64,000 nt of DNA from Paragonimus skrjabini miyazakii (GCA_014338405.1 JTDE01002469.1:8161-72160), one strand, 5' to 3'; counted from the first letter of the stretch, positions 1-9,769 are shown. Numbers and translations: made by a program. The notes: generated by a model not told the origin, from the letters alone.

Positions 1-458
1 ACTTCATCGGCGCTGACTGCTTCCTTGTGATGTTCGTTCATTTCATTGTTTTGTCGCCATGCCCTAAACCTATATAATCGAACGTTTTATTTAATCGACT
101 GATGAGAATGCACGAAATGCTTGCATCTCGCAATGTAAGACTTTCATATGACAACTGTGGAGCAATAAACGATGAATCACACTGGAAACCTATCTCGATG
201 TAGTCGATAAGTGAGTGATGTCCTGGTCATAGCTAAGAGTAAAACCAATGTAAACTATCTATTCCGGGTGATGAACTCTGTGCACCCAAACTTTGGACTC
301 ACGGTGGAATGGAAACAACTAATTTAAACCTCCCTTATTGGATATTCTTGTAAAAAAACGAAAGAGCCGTTCGATTTTACGTTTAATCTAATTAAAATCA
401 AGGCGATACAACAAATCTTTGCATTTGCCAAATACAAAACAAACAATGTTTTACGTAC
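1..458. other. No recognised feature
   Basis: AT-rich sequence. I see no domain, tRNA-like box or repeat shared with the rest of the window. Confidence 0.5.
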
Positions 459-583
459 CTTGTTTTTCAGAGTACACCAAAACTGTTCGGAAGATACTCT
501 GTTACAAGAAATTACAGTCTCCTTCCACATTATAAAGATATATCTACCTTGAGCATTTAGGCAAAACACCATCCGTCCAACAT
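459..583 (-). CDS. Possible pair of micro-exons of an unrecognised gene
   Basis: On the minus strand a 36 bp segment (583-548) and a 40 bp segment (498-459) are each bounded by AG and GT. A 49 bp stretch with GT...AG ends separates them. Joined, they read through without a stop in one frame (ending ...TLKNK before a CAAG/GTACGT donor). The size of the gap fits the micro-introns of the inositol monophosphatase gene in this window. I do not recognise the peptide, and so short an open stretch can arise by chance. This is a weak model that depends on splice-site logic only. Confidence 0.2.
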
Positions 584-904
584 CTGTTTCGGAAAAGTTA
601 TGCTTGAAAATTATGATTGTGGGTAATTAGTTTTCAGGCAATTAAAACAACACTCAAGTGTTGCTGTTCCCAGAAAGCACTATGCAGGGCAATTACATGT
701 CGTGTTACGCACAAGTTTACTTTCTGTCTGCTGGGGAGGGTAACCAGGATAATTGTGTCACATCCCATGTCATTTTTAGATTATCATCTAGTTATGAAGA
801 GGACTGTTTGGACACTGAGCACCCGGATAGACCAACACGCTCCAACACGGTTACTTGCATATAAGGAAATTACTAGATGACTGCCAAACACCTGCTCAAA
901 ATAG

Positions 905-1064
905 CACACAGGGTGACCTTAACCGAAGCATTCAGGGTGTTATTCAGGCATAGAAAAAGGATACGTCATGCAGTTGCTGAGGTGCTATCAATAAAGCGCA
1001 CCCGCCAATCTCTCTGCGTTCACAACAATTTGTGTTGACATTATGACTGCCCCAGGATCAGGAA
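905..1064 (+). repeat. Left terminal direct repeat of a Penelope-like element
   Basis: About 140 bp here resembles 4220-4351 in the same orientation. Shared landmarks are 'cttaaccga', 'catgcagttgctgag' versus 'catacagttgttgag', and 'cacccgcc'. Identity is roughly 75% by eye. The two copies bracket Penelope-type reverse transcriptase and GIY-YIG sequence, so they are best read as the element's LTR-like terminal repeats. The boundaries are approximate. Confidence 0.45.
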
Positions 1065-1067
1065 TGT

Positions 1068-1611
1068 TGGAGGTATGTCTATGATACTTTGGTGGTGATA
1101 CGAAGAAACTATTGATGAATTCATGGAACATGTAATTTCCTTTCATCAGCATATCAACCTTACGACTGAGCGCGAATCAGTGGACCATGAGCTGGGTTTT
1201 CTAGACTGGAGGCTACACTGAAGAGCTGACTGCAACCTGGACACAGGCGTGCACAGAAAGGACACCCATTCTAAACAATACCTTTCTTTTAGTTAAGAAC
1301 ACCCTATGTGCACCAAGGAAGCAATTGCATATAGTTTGTTTCACAGGGTCTTGTTATTAGCCAGTTTCGAAAACGAGCTATCAAAAGAATACAAGACTGT
1401 AAAGTTGACACTGAAAGCCAGCGGATAGTGTGACAAGATTCTACGTTCACCACAGCAGTCACCTGGTAACAGAATCAATGAGCTCAGGAACTATCGTTAT
1501 TCCGTACAGAAGGAATGCATTGGAGGACCTTAGACGGGCCCTCAATCAGTCCAATATCAGAGTAGTGTTTAAAGCCACCAACACGTTAAGGAATAATCTA
1601 GTCTTAGTAGC
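1068..1611 (+). pseudogene. Penelope-like element reverse transcriptase, 3' part (decayed)
   Basis: The segment starts at the catalytic motif C: WRYVYDTLVV corresponds to the R-Y-V-D-D-T-F/L-V core of Penelope reverse transcriptases, with the first Asp read as Tyr here. It continues in other frames through FMEHVISFHQHINLTTERES and ELGFLDWRLH, the usual 'LPFLD' region. It ends with the thumb-like IPYRRNALEDLRRALNQSN / NTLRNNLV block. At least two frameshifts and several stops disrupt it. Everything upstream of motif C (palm, fingers) is missing and the terminal repeat abuts it directly, so this copy lost its 5' half. A 1.9 kb insertion follows at about 1612 before the endonuclease resumes. Confidence 0.75.
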
Positions 1612-1712
1612 GGTATGTTCGCCGAGATGGGCATTTAGGTTACAAACGTTTCATCATCAAGCTAGCTGACATCATCAGTACGTAATCGTTTTAGCGTATA
1701 GTTTTTGAGCAC
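1612..1712 (-). repeat. Inverted terminal repeat, left
   Basis: This is the reverse complement of 3323-3421 with only a few mismatches. It contains, on the minus strand, 'ctgatgatgtcagc' followed by 'gatgatgaaacgtttg', the sequence style of Penelope terminal repeats. Confidence 0.7.
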
Positions 1713-2271
1713 ATTGTATACTTTTGGCACCGACCTCCAAGTAACACTTGTTATTGCCGCAACCGCCATCTTTTCGACTGACTACCTGAATAATTTTTCC
1801 TGGACCCTTGGAAGGGATTTCCATAAGATTCAACTGTTTTTAGTATTGGCTAAAGAAAATGGTCGACGAAAAATAAACACCTTAATTGGAAGGATAAGAC
1901 CAAGCGTACCGATATACATGTTGCTCACTTGGACAGTGAATCGTCACTCAGCAATTTTGATAGCTCCCACACCTTTTGCTAATTTTTCTGGCGCCCACAA
2001 GTCGTCTCGGTGCTTCGAATACGTGGTAGCGATATTCCAAATTTCAGCCTTTAATCCACAGGGGTGGTTTTTTGTATATTTTGTGAATATTTCGAACGGA
2101 GACTTCAGCTTTCTTCAAATGGGCAATCCCGATAATGAATACTCCTTTCCCACACCAGAAATTCAAACCAGTGGGTTTTTTCAATTCAGTCCACAAGACA
2201 ATAGGTTCAATGAGTTGGTGAGGGGATTAAGAAGCAGTGTTTTGTGTTCCGTATCTCAGGAAAGTAAATGA
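1705..2271 (+). other. 188-codon open frame, function unknown
   Basis: A continuous open frame with no recognisable motif, rich in aromatic residues and without charge clustering. It overlaps the left inverted repeat and lies wholly inside the composite insertion. No splice sites or start context single it out. It could be an antisense shadow of older repeat sequence. I assign no function. Confidence 0.2.
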
Positions 2272-2324
2272 TAGGCGGAGGGCGATGAATCACGCACTGA
2301 TACACGGCAGAGAATCGTATTGGG

Positions 2325-2740
2325 TGTCCCCTGTTGCCGTCGAACTTTGACCTCAAATCTGATTGGTTGGTCGCTGTAAATTGATTGAGTGAGTCCTCTC
2401 TTTGTTTTGAAATTCCATCCGTTTGGTTATTCCCTGTCTCGTTTCGAATTCGATTTGATCACTGATAGCGCGTTATTCTCTAACCTCTGCATGGCCCCTT
2501 CTGCGACGAATCGTGATATGGGCGAACCCAACGGGGTTCCATATCCGGATTCATCGCAGAAGCGGTCATGCAGAGGTTAGAGTATATCGCGCCATCAGTG
2601 ATCAAATCGAATTCGAAACGGGACAGGGAACAACCAAACGGATGGAATTTCAAAACAAAGAAAGGACTCATTCGATCAATTTACAGGGACAAACCAAGCA
2701 GATCCCAGGCCATAGTTCGACAGCAACAGGGAACATCTAA
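2325..2740. repeat. Fold-back palindrome with about 200 bp arms
   Basis: The arms 2325-2526 and 2531-2740 are near reverse complements. The same 35-codon open stretch (beginning SP[L/F]FVLKFHPFG) appears on the plus strand from 2389 and on the minus strand from 2671. The centre is tight: 'gaaccc' / 'gggttc' around 'aacg' near 2528, flanked by 'gatatggg'/'ccatatc' and 'cttctgcgacgaatc'/'gattcatcgcagaag'. RNA from either strand would form one long hairpin. Confidence 0.8.
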
Positions 2741-2830
2741 TCGGACTTCAGATCAAAGACTCAAGAACTACAGGAAATAGCCAATCAGATGTCGGGTCAA
2801 AGTTAAGATGCAGCCAGAATCAGCCAATGT
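2684..2830 (+). repeat. Degenerate repeat array, period about 43 bp
   Basis: Units start with 'acagg(g)a' and contain variants of 'accaaccaatcagat' then 'aggtcaaagttcgac', near 2684, 2728 and 2771, with a fragment at 2815. Related units lie in the left fold-back arm (2325-2390, inverted) and near 3230-3280. Identity between units is modest. Confidence 0.5.
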
Positions 2831-2849
2831 TAGATCAGGCGAGGAGACA

Positions 2850-3042
2850 ACAAGAACGGCGAGGACATAACAAGGAACTTTTCAAGCTTCGTTCTCGGAC
2901 CTTCCTCAAGCCGCAGTTCTTTTCTTACAGGGTTATTAACCATTGGAACAGTCTTCCTCCTGAGGTCATTAACAGCGCTTCTAGCCATCGTTCTAAAACA
3001 TCACTTGACTCTCATTTTCAAAAAACTCGGTTATGCAAGTAA
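2850..3042 (+). pseudogene. LINE ORF2 C-terminal tail
   Basis: The translation contains KLRSRTFLKPQFFSYRVIN followed by HWNSLPPEVINSASSHRSK. This matches the widespread C-terminal signature of jockey/CR1-type LINE ORF2 proteins (F-F-S-x-R-V-x-x-x-W-N-x-L-P-x-x-V-V, then a 'F/K..LD.H' end). It ends in a stop after ...KTRLCK. Only this last 60-70 residue piece is present. A related tail is on the minus strand at 62865-63140. Confidence 0.7.
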
Positions 3043-3322
3043 TCTCACTTTGTTTGTTGTATTTACTGTAATCTCCAAGAGCGGTGTTACACCCTGTTTT
3101 CAATGACTGCCTTTCAGATCAACAGACGTCCGCTTGACGCTAAGCAAGAAAAACTGACCTGATCCTAGAACCTTGGGCCTCTTCCTCAAACCCGTGTGTC
3201 AATTGCCGAATCTCTGGCTAAAGGTTAAAAACAACAGAGAAGGACCAACCAGAATTCAGGTCAGAGGGTCAAATCACTCTGCTATGTAAGAGCAGGCATC
3301 CATCGAACTTCACCAAACTCCA

Positions 3323-3421
3323 TGCTCAAAAACTATACGCTAAAACGATTACGTACTGATGATGTCAGCTCGCTTGATGATGAAACGTTTGTAACCTAAT
3401 TGTCCATCTCGACGTACCTAC
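3323..3421 (+). repeat. Inverted terminal repeat, right
   Basis: Partner of 1612-1712. It contains 'ctgatgatgtcagc' at 3356 and 'gatgaaacgtttg' up to about 3390. A hammerhead core would be CUGAUGA...GAAA, but I cannot fold a convincing helix II between them here, so ribozyme activity is doubtful. Confidence 0.65.
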
Positions 3422-3484
3422 AAATACCAAAACCATCAACTCGAGCTACGAACTACACCACCACTGTTCACAACCATCCGATAT

Positions 3485-3845
3485 AATGTTGTCTACTCAA
3501 AGGACAAGCGAATAGTTCTGGAGCAGTCTGTTTACCGAATTAAACGTAACGGTTGTCAAGCTACGTACATTGGACAGACCGCCCGGCAGCTGGAAGTACG
3601 CACCAAAGTACATGTAAACTGTAGTAAGAAACCTGCTACCGACGCTCAGAAACTCCGGAAATTAGAACATGATTCAGCCATCGCTACACACGCGACCACA
3701 AGCCAACACCGAGTTGACTTTGACCATGCGACTATGCTAAAAAGTGGTTTCTGTAACCACAAAGAACATCTACTGGCAGAAGCCTTGCTGACCGCTAATA
3801 CACCGCAAGTGGTGAATCGATCAGGTGGCATGGATTGTCAGTTGT
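3485..3845 (+). pseudogene. Penelope-like element GIY-YIG endonuclease domain
   Basis: The frame beginning near 3488 reads VVYSKDKRIVLEQSVYRIKR, then NGCQATYIGQTARQLEVRT, then ..SAIATHA...VDFDHATML, then HKEHLLAEALLTANTPQVVN. This is the Penelope-type GIY-YIG nuclease: Y-x-I-x-C/N-x2-C, the Y-I-G-Q-T-x-R core with its catalytic Arg, the H-A...DF segment and the conserved Glu in 'LLAEA'. The domain reads with few lesions from 3488 to about 3830, better than the RT part. It would nick target DNA for integration. It lies downstream of the RT in the order usual for the family, but the 1612-3484 insertion separates them, so the copy is dead. Confidence 0.85.
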
Positions 3846-4139
3846 CTGGCTGGATTTACTCGGTGGACAACAGTGACACCGTGCAGGATCGGTTTACGAC
3901 ACTCCTGCCACACACCACATCCCAGACAGCCTACACGCATGCAGATCAAACGCACATATGCACACACAAACACAACACAGTAGCCATCTGCCCTTGATTG
4001 CACCTGGGATCGTCACGTGGTGACCTCAGGTGAACCGTGAACCCTTACATCCTATTGGTAGCCTTTCTACACACCTCATATTAAACACATAAACACGTGC
4101 CAGTTGATGACTACCTCATTTGAAGATTGTACAATGTGA

Positions 4140-4351
4140 ATTTTCTGATTTAAGTCGCTTGATAAAGGCTCTCCGAGAGGATCGAAACGTTGCGAAGCTG
4201 ACATTTCTTTGGTTTTAACTCATTGTGGCTTAACCGAGGACTTACTTAATAATACATCATACAGTTGTTGAGACGTTGTCAATTAGGTACACCCGCCCAT
4301 CACTCTGGGTTCACCAACCTTTATACTAACATTATCATTGCCTCAATAAAT
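4140..4351 (+). repeat. Right terminal repeat of the Penelope-like element
   Basis: It includes a hammerhead-like block (4155-4192) followed by sequence matching the left repeat from 'cttaaccga' onward (4220-4351). It lies about 300 bp after the GIY-YIG domain, where the 3' terminal repeat of such elements is expected. Confidence 0.5.
4155..4192 (+). ncRNA. Hammerhead-like motif in the Penelope repeat
   Basis: 'ttgataaaggctct-ccg-agaggatcgaaac' has a perfect small helix II (ctct/agag) and an intact GAAAC box. The upstream box is TTGATAA where an active ribozyme has CTGATGA. Penelope terminal repeats are known to carry minimal type I hammerhead motifs. Judged by the core changes, this copy is probably inactive. 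Confidence 0.35.
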
Positions 4352-4553
4352 AGGCGATTGATCGAAGCGAAAACACTTAAATCTTTGTAGTAACTTAAGC
4401 TGGATAGCAATTATTTATTTGATTCGTGTACGGTTGTATCTGCCAACCCCTTCTGTCAATTTTACACGTAGTATTCACCCATGTTCAGATTACATCCATG
4501 TGGGCGGTCGGATTGCACGAAACGTTTTGTCGGTTGACGTCGCAGAATGTACT
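4352..4553. other. No recognised feature
   Basis: Nothing identifiable. This would be the 3' flank or UTR of the minus-strand gene at 4554-4971. Confidence 0.4.
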
Positions 4554-4971
4554 TTATTTGCCTTTCGGTTCAAGCACTTTATCGGCGATCAGTTGTCTCA
4601 GATTTCTTAAGCGGACTATGGTGTGCGAAAATCTATATTTGTTTCCAGTTACGGCCTTTTCGGTTAGCAGGCGATCTCTCTGTCGAAGCATGTCATAAGG
4701 AACGAGTGCAACTGAAATTTCTAGGGGATTGTCAATTTTGTCATTAGAGAACTGAAAGACGAATTCGTCTTCGAACACATCTCCCGGTAAAGTGGGTGGA
4801 GAATCTTTCGTTTTTTCCAGTGATAATTGGTATATACACCTGGTATATCCATGAATATCTTTAATTTCAGACGCTTTGCTTCCTGTAATGGACGTTCAAC
4901 TTTCGGAGGGCGATATGTTACGTTGCCCAGGATTTCCATGAGGAAATTGTTTGGCTCATCCCTGAGCCACT
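4554..4971 (-). CDS. Two terminal exons of a host gene, possibly RAWUL-domain (PCGF-like)
   Basis: On the minus strand an AG at 4972-4973 opens exon 4971-4840 (EWLRDEPNNFLMEILGNVTY...KIFMDIP), ending CCAG/GTGTAT. A 35 bp gap (4839-4805, gtgtat...cgaaag) leads in frame to exon 4804-4554 (DSPPTLPGDVFEDEFVFQFS...), which stops at TAA. Without splicing the frame is broken, so this is either a micro-intron like those of the IMPase gene or a 1-nt frameshift. The C-terminal stretch EISVALVPYD...KYRFSHTIVRLRNLRQLIAD resembles the start of the RAWUL ubiquitin-like domain of polycomb RING proteins (compare the BMI1 type 'IISLSIEFFD...RYLRC..TVMHLRKFL'). The similarity is weak. If it is real, the domain is cut short at the stop or continues after a donor near 'gataaa/gtgctt'. 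No RING exon is visible upstream. Confidence 0.4.
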
Positions 4972-6964
4972 CTTAAGTGCAAAACCTCAAGGTGAGACAA
5001 GCGGCGAGATTGTAAAATGGACCTTTTAAATAAGAAGTAAACATGAACGACGAATTGACTAAACGAATATATAGGATGTGGATGTGAAATATTTTTGAAA
5101 TTATCAGCGAACTTCCAGTTGACCTCCACTAAGTTAGCCGTTTAGCTAACATGTTTCAACGTGAACCCAATTGAACGTATTTTCTCGTCTTTTTTTCCTC
5201 GTAGCTATTAACATCTACAGCGAAATAAAGTCACAAAATATCAGTATTAAAAGCAGACGAAATCGTACGTAAAATGATTCTAAATAGTTGACTGGCTGTA
5301 GTTTACTAGTATGGCAATCTTCAAATCGGTTAGAAATTTCACTCCAAGATAAAGAAACTCACCAAAAATTCACGAAACTGAACACTCCAGTGTAACCAAT
5401 TTTGCGTATGCAGAATTCCGTGTACCATAAAGTGCCGCACTACTCTGTCAGCCGGATTAAACCTATGAGAAAACTGTTGACAACTAAGTCCCCAGTCATG
5501 ATAGAAGACATACGTTGCGACGTGTTAACATTTCGTTTATTCTCTTCAATCATGAACATAAAACATTAGAATAGATGTGTGAATATATGTGAACCCAGTC
5601 GTTGATTGTTTCTGTTGTTGTTGTTGTTATACGCATGTCCTATGTATTCTAACGTATTACGTGAAGTGAGTAAACGAAATGTTAACATCTCGTGACTTAT
5701 GTCTTCTACTGTCATTGGTGAACTGGATCAAGAGAACTCAGTGTTTGAAATGACACTGAATTTTTTTAAAAAGCTTCTGTAAGCCAGTGTAAGAGTTACG
5801 AAATATTTCTGTGAATTCACGCGTTTTCTAGTGATACTGTTTTCGTATTCACTAGTGTATTACTATGTAATATAATTGACCGTTTTTGTGTTTTCACCTT
5901 ACGTCGCGACATGTTATTATTATACCGGTAGACTACTTTTTATATATGTAAGACAACAAATCTCAACTTGAAGATCGTGCTTACAAACAAACTGATGATG
6001 TGGTCACGAAAAGTTTACTGAGATCAAGATTGCTGCCCCATTGGAGAGTATTTAATAGTACGCTTCGGATAAGCTGTGTTGACAGTGTTGTATTTCCCAC
6101 AAATATTAGTTTCCATTATTTGTGATCGTTCCAACTTATATCTATCCAAATCTACTTATGAGACCCGAAGCAGGGTATAAGAATATACTTCGATTTTTGG
6201 TTGTTTGAATCACTAGGAGACTTGGTATATTCCAGCCAACACACTGTTGTAAATCGGTTTCGAATGAGCGCTAATTGCCAACCACACACGAACCCAATTT
6301 CGTCATGTAACATTCTAACAGGGTTCGAAGGATTTGCGTGACAAATGTGATTTAGTAGAAATGGACATTCATTCCGTAAAACGGATATCCGGAGAAAATT
6401 AACGATAACCTAGTTAATAAAACCACAATTCAATCCTTTAGTTCTCTATTAAGAAGGCGAAGAATAACAATGAAGTGGGTAATTCAGCGATAAACCTAAA
6501 TTTAACACAACTTGCTAGAAAAGGTAACCGTCCAACTCAAGTAAAACGTTTATCTGATCTCTCTGTTTCTCTTGTGTATTCCAGCTCACCTGCAGTTTGG
6601 GTGAGTTATCTAGGCAGAAATTATACCTGAGCACCTTCTAAGTGGTCGGTTCGTTGAATGAGGAAACGTAGATCAGGTGTAGCCTCGGTCACATGAATAC
6701 CTACTTCGTCTACTGCCGAAAACCCACTGTACCTACGTCAATTAATTGATCTAACCTATTCGGTCAGAGTACCGTTACGTCAATAAAAACTCAAGATATT
6801 GGCATTTAGTGAAGCTGTGCTCATCATAACCCACTTACCTGTGTTGTATGCATAAAACTTGCCTTCGTGTCAATTCGGCTCGCTTTGATAGTACAAGTCA
6901 TTTCTGGTCAGCCTGCGTTAAACCTGTTCCTCTCTGTTGGTGGTGTTACCAAGTTTACGTATAG
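4972..6964. other. Non-coding, no recognised element
   Basis: About 2 kb without a domain, open frame of note or shared repeat. A short (TTG)n run lies near 5610-5627. If the 4554-4971 gene is real this would be intron or upstream sequence. Confidence 0.5.
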
Positions 6965-7345
6965 ATTGAACATCACCCACAATTGATCGCAACTGTCGCA
7001 TTCCCATAAACTTTCCAGTCGACCCCTTTCGAAAAGAAGCACTAGGCTCAAGTTTCGCTCGCATTAGATCTCGTCAGTGGTGAATAATTTTACCGTTGCC
7101 GGGAATAGAACTCCGACCACACTTTTCATGAGACAACCCTGTTTACCACTGCGCCATTGACCTCACGTTAGGCACGACCAAATTATCATATGTGAACGCT
7201 CAACCACTTTCACTTGTGAGTAATGATCAGGCTGTCCGAGCGCCTAGAGAGGAGACAAAGTTAATGTCTGTTAACTTCAATCAATGACCCCTCGAGTAGG
7301 ACTTCTCTCCAAGTTGAAATCACAGAAATCATGAACTTTTTGAGC
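6965..7345 (-). mobile_element. SINE-B copy (tRNA-derived SINE)
   Basis: Full-length-looking minus-strand copy. Read on the minus strand it contains box A 'tggcgcagtgg', a box-B-like 'gagttctattcc', then 'ctgacgagatctaatg', 'gcttcttttcgaaaggggt' and the terminal 'caattgtgggtgatgttc'. It is diverged from the other copies. Confidence 0.75.
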
Positions 7346-7377
7346 GGTATTTTAATTACTGACAAATAGTAAGGTAT

Positions 7378-7440
7378 TTTTGTTTTCATATTAATTGATC
7401 ATTACCCACAATCGATCGCAGTTTTTGCATTCATATACTA
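7378..7440 (-). mobile_element. SINE-B 3' fragment
   Basis: 'gatcattacccacaatcgatcg' variants followed by 'cagtttttgcattcatat' match the terminal part of SINE-B on the minus strand. Only about 60 bp are present. Confidence 0.5.
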
Positions 7441-7723
7441 AGTTATGCCACACATAATCTAGATTTTTTGCGAATGTGGTTGAAAAGACAAAATGGAATG
7501 TGTAAATTTCACAACAACAACAACAATCTGGCACTGAACAAAGATCACAAGCACATATTACTTATGTGACTATTGTTGAGTGATAAAAAAATTAGTGAAC
7601 TTTCATGGGGAGTTAGGCAACAGCAAGGTACACTTTCACATGAGGAAAACAAATTTGGTTACTTGTACAACTATAATTCTTTGCTGTTGAACTAGCGACG
7701 AATATTGATCGATCTTGTTTCAC

Positions 7724-7865
7724 CTTGAGCAAGGACATGTTTGACGGTAACCCATGTGAACGAAGACGACAATGACCTTACAGTAAGGAGCAGAGGCATA
7801 ATGATTAGAAAATATCGATTCCAGTTTGTGACAAAGAAATTGGAAACTGTCATTTGTTTGATCAT
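7724..7865 (-). CDS. Possible internal exon, unrecognised
   Basis: A 142 bp open segment on the minus strand lies between a pyrimidine-rich acceptor (ttcttctcctaag) and a CTCAAG/GTGAAA donor. One frame reads DQTNDSFQFLCHKLESIFSN...VIVVFVHMGYRQTCPCS. A second overlapping frame is also open, which weakens the call. It could share a gene with the exon at 9365-9615, but nothing proves this. Confidence 0.25.
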
Positions 7866-9364
7866 CTTAGGAGAAGAAAACAACATTGCTCCGGGTCACA
7901 ATAATAACCCCGTAATCAACGTTTCTTAGTCAGGCTGAAACAATTAACTTATTTCGAACAACTGAGCAGTGTGAAACAACAAACATTTAATGACAGCTAT
8001 CAAATTTCAGTAAACTTTCCGGTTAATTCATTTATGACAAAGTGTTAGTCTAGAATTTCGTTCGTATGTGGGTTCATCATTAATACACATCCTCATCCGT
8101 AACGTAATCTGCACGTCCGTCCTAGCGAATGAAAAAAGAACGTGATATTCACTACATTGATAAATGTAATACTCTGAATTAGGGACTTCGAATAACCCTA
8201 GAACTAGTACTCGGATTGAAACCTCCCACGCAAGTAATAAGTAGAAGACATCGTACTAATTGCAGTTAGTAGTTCATATTCATGAGAGACGAAGTTTAAT
8301 GTATGGCTGTACAACAGTATTATAGAAATCACAGTCTACCATTGGCTGATCGTATTAGCACATACAAAGTCACAAACGGTACGTTAATTGGGGCAATATA
8401 GAACAAAGAAATTGGCGAATAGCGGAAGGCGTAACATTGAGCTTGTTTGTCCAATCCTGGTGTAGTATCTTCAACGCGACGTTTGGATTGGTTCCTTGTT
8501 AGATCTCCTACTGTGTCGGGGTTTGAATAAGCGGTGAATCAAGCAGATTTTCACTACAGTAACCTTACAGCACTTGCGATCAAAACATCCTATGTAAACC
8601 AATGATAACTCAACCAGATCTATTCAAACGTGAAACGTTTTTTTAGGGGGGTTGGAGGATGTGGTCACTTGTCCTCTTCAGTAAAATTGTGGGCAGTCCT
8701 AAAAATAGTTTGGTTTATTGTTTGAAAAACAAGATCCCAGACAAGTGGAAAGTGCATACTTCAAACTGTTCAGATTTATCGACAATGTCAAAATCGATTT
8801 TGTTGCAAGATTGAAGAAAATGTGGGTGATATTAAAGACTAGCTGGAATGCAAGAAAGCGAAACACACAAGCTATGCACAATTTAGAAAGTTCAACAAAT
8901 GATATGTTTAAAACTATGAATAAAGTAATTCATGTATACATTTGACAATATTTTTTCATCCATTCTGTATGTTCCAAAGATAGGACTGTTGTACCGGTAG
9001 TTTGAGTTTAAAAAACCATAGAATATCGTTCCAAATGAATAACGAATATTTTGTTTTCTAAACATTCGTAGTTGAAACGTTCTTTACAAAGTTGCTTACA
9101 CAGAATGTGCTGAGAATTCAGGTCACGAGCGAATTTTAATTACCAAACACATACTACTTATGTTACCGTCCCTGATTGCCATTTTTTTTTAATAGAAAAA
9201 TCGGCACAACTGTATTCAACAAGTTAAACGTGGAACAGAAAAATCGAATTATTGTTTTACGGACAGGTCGAAGAACGTCGGTAACAATTTATAGTGTTGA
9301 TATTGTGTACAATAGAAAATCAGCTCGGAATTCACGAGTTGCAAGGGTTACGGAAGCGGCTTAC
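7866..9364. other. Non-coding; one 75-codon open frame of unknown value
   Basis: The open frame at 8718-8945 (plus) has no known motif. No repeat family seen elsewhere in the window is visible here. Confidence 0.4.
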
Positions 9365-9615
9365 ATTATATCCGACAGGACGTGTACGGCATCTAGCGTG
9401 TGAGTTTATTGTATCTTTATATTCCGCGCGCAGACTATTGAAACTAAAATAACTTCCGTCCATGGTTCTAAGATGGTAGTGAGGTGATATTCTCTTCGAG
9501 TCGTATCGTTGTGGTATCTCATTTGATATAGTGAATGAATAAAGTACCAAACAAATCATTGATACAACCGCACATAACGATTGATAAAAAGCATTTATTC
9601 TCACGTGATGGCTCA
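9365..9615 (-). CDS. Exon encoding a membrane-anchored segment, unrecognised gene
   Basis: On the minus strand the segment is bounded by an acceptor (gtgggtcag at 9616-9618) and a donor (ATAAT/GTAAGC at 9364). It is 251 bp: two bases, then exactly 83 open codons ending in phase 0. The product begins SHHVRINAFYQ and has one hydrophobic segment, SLCAVVSMICLVLYSFTI (residues 12-29). A polar, basic tail (RISPHYHLRTMDGSYFSFNS...RCRTRPVGYN) follows. Short cytoplasmic end, single anchor and lumenal stem is the layout of type II membrane proteins such as Golgi glycosyltransferases. I cannot identify a family, and no adjacent exon is assigned with confidence. Confidence 0.4.
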
Positions 9616-9769
9616 CTGACCCACCTACTAAAGTAGTAACAACATGTACTCATATGAAAACATCAAAAATCCATACAAAGAACCTTGACTTACTGGTGAA
9701 CCGATTATATGGTTTTCAAATCATGAATTTTCTAAAATATGTATTCATTTATGACAAGTAGTAGGGGAA

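Larger units (their letters stand above)
1612..3484. mobile_element. Composite insertion splitting the Penelope element
   Basis: About 1.87 kb sits exactly between the RT thumb (NTLRNNLV) and the linker to the GIY-YIG domain (VVYSKDKRIV). It begins and ends with inverted copies of a roughly 100 bp hammerhead-like sequence (1612-1712 and 3323-3421). Its centre is a fold-back at 2325-2740. It also carries a 43 bp repeat array and the C-terminal tail of a LINE ORF. Its own coding capacity is unclear: one 188-codon open frame at 1705-2271 has no recognised domain. It may be a nested Penelope-derived or non-autonomous fold-back unit, or several nested insertions. Confidence 0.5.

Noticed and set aside
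3356..3386. Active hammerhead ribozyme in the right inverted repeat
   Set aside because: Both core boxes are present but the segment between them does not form helix II.
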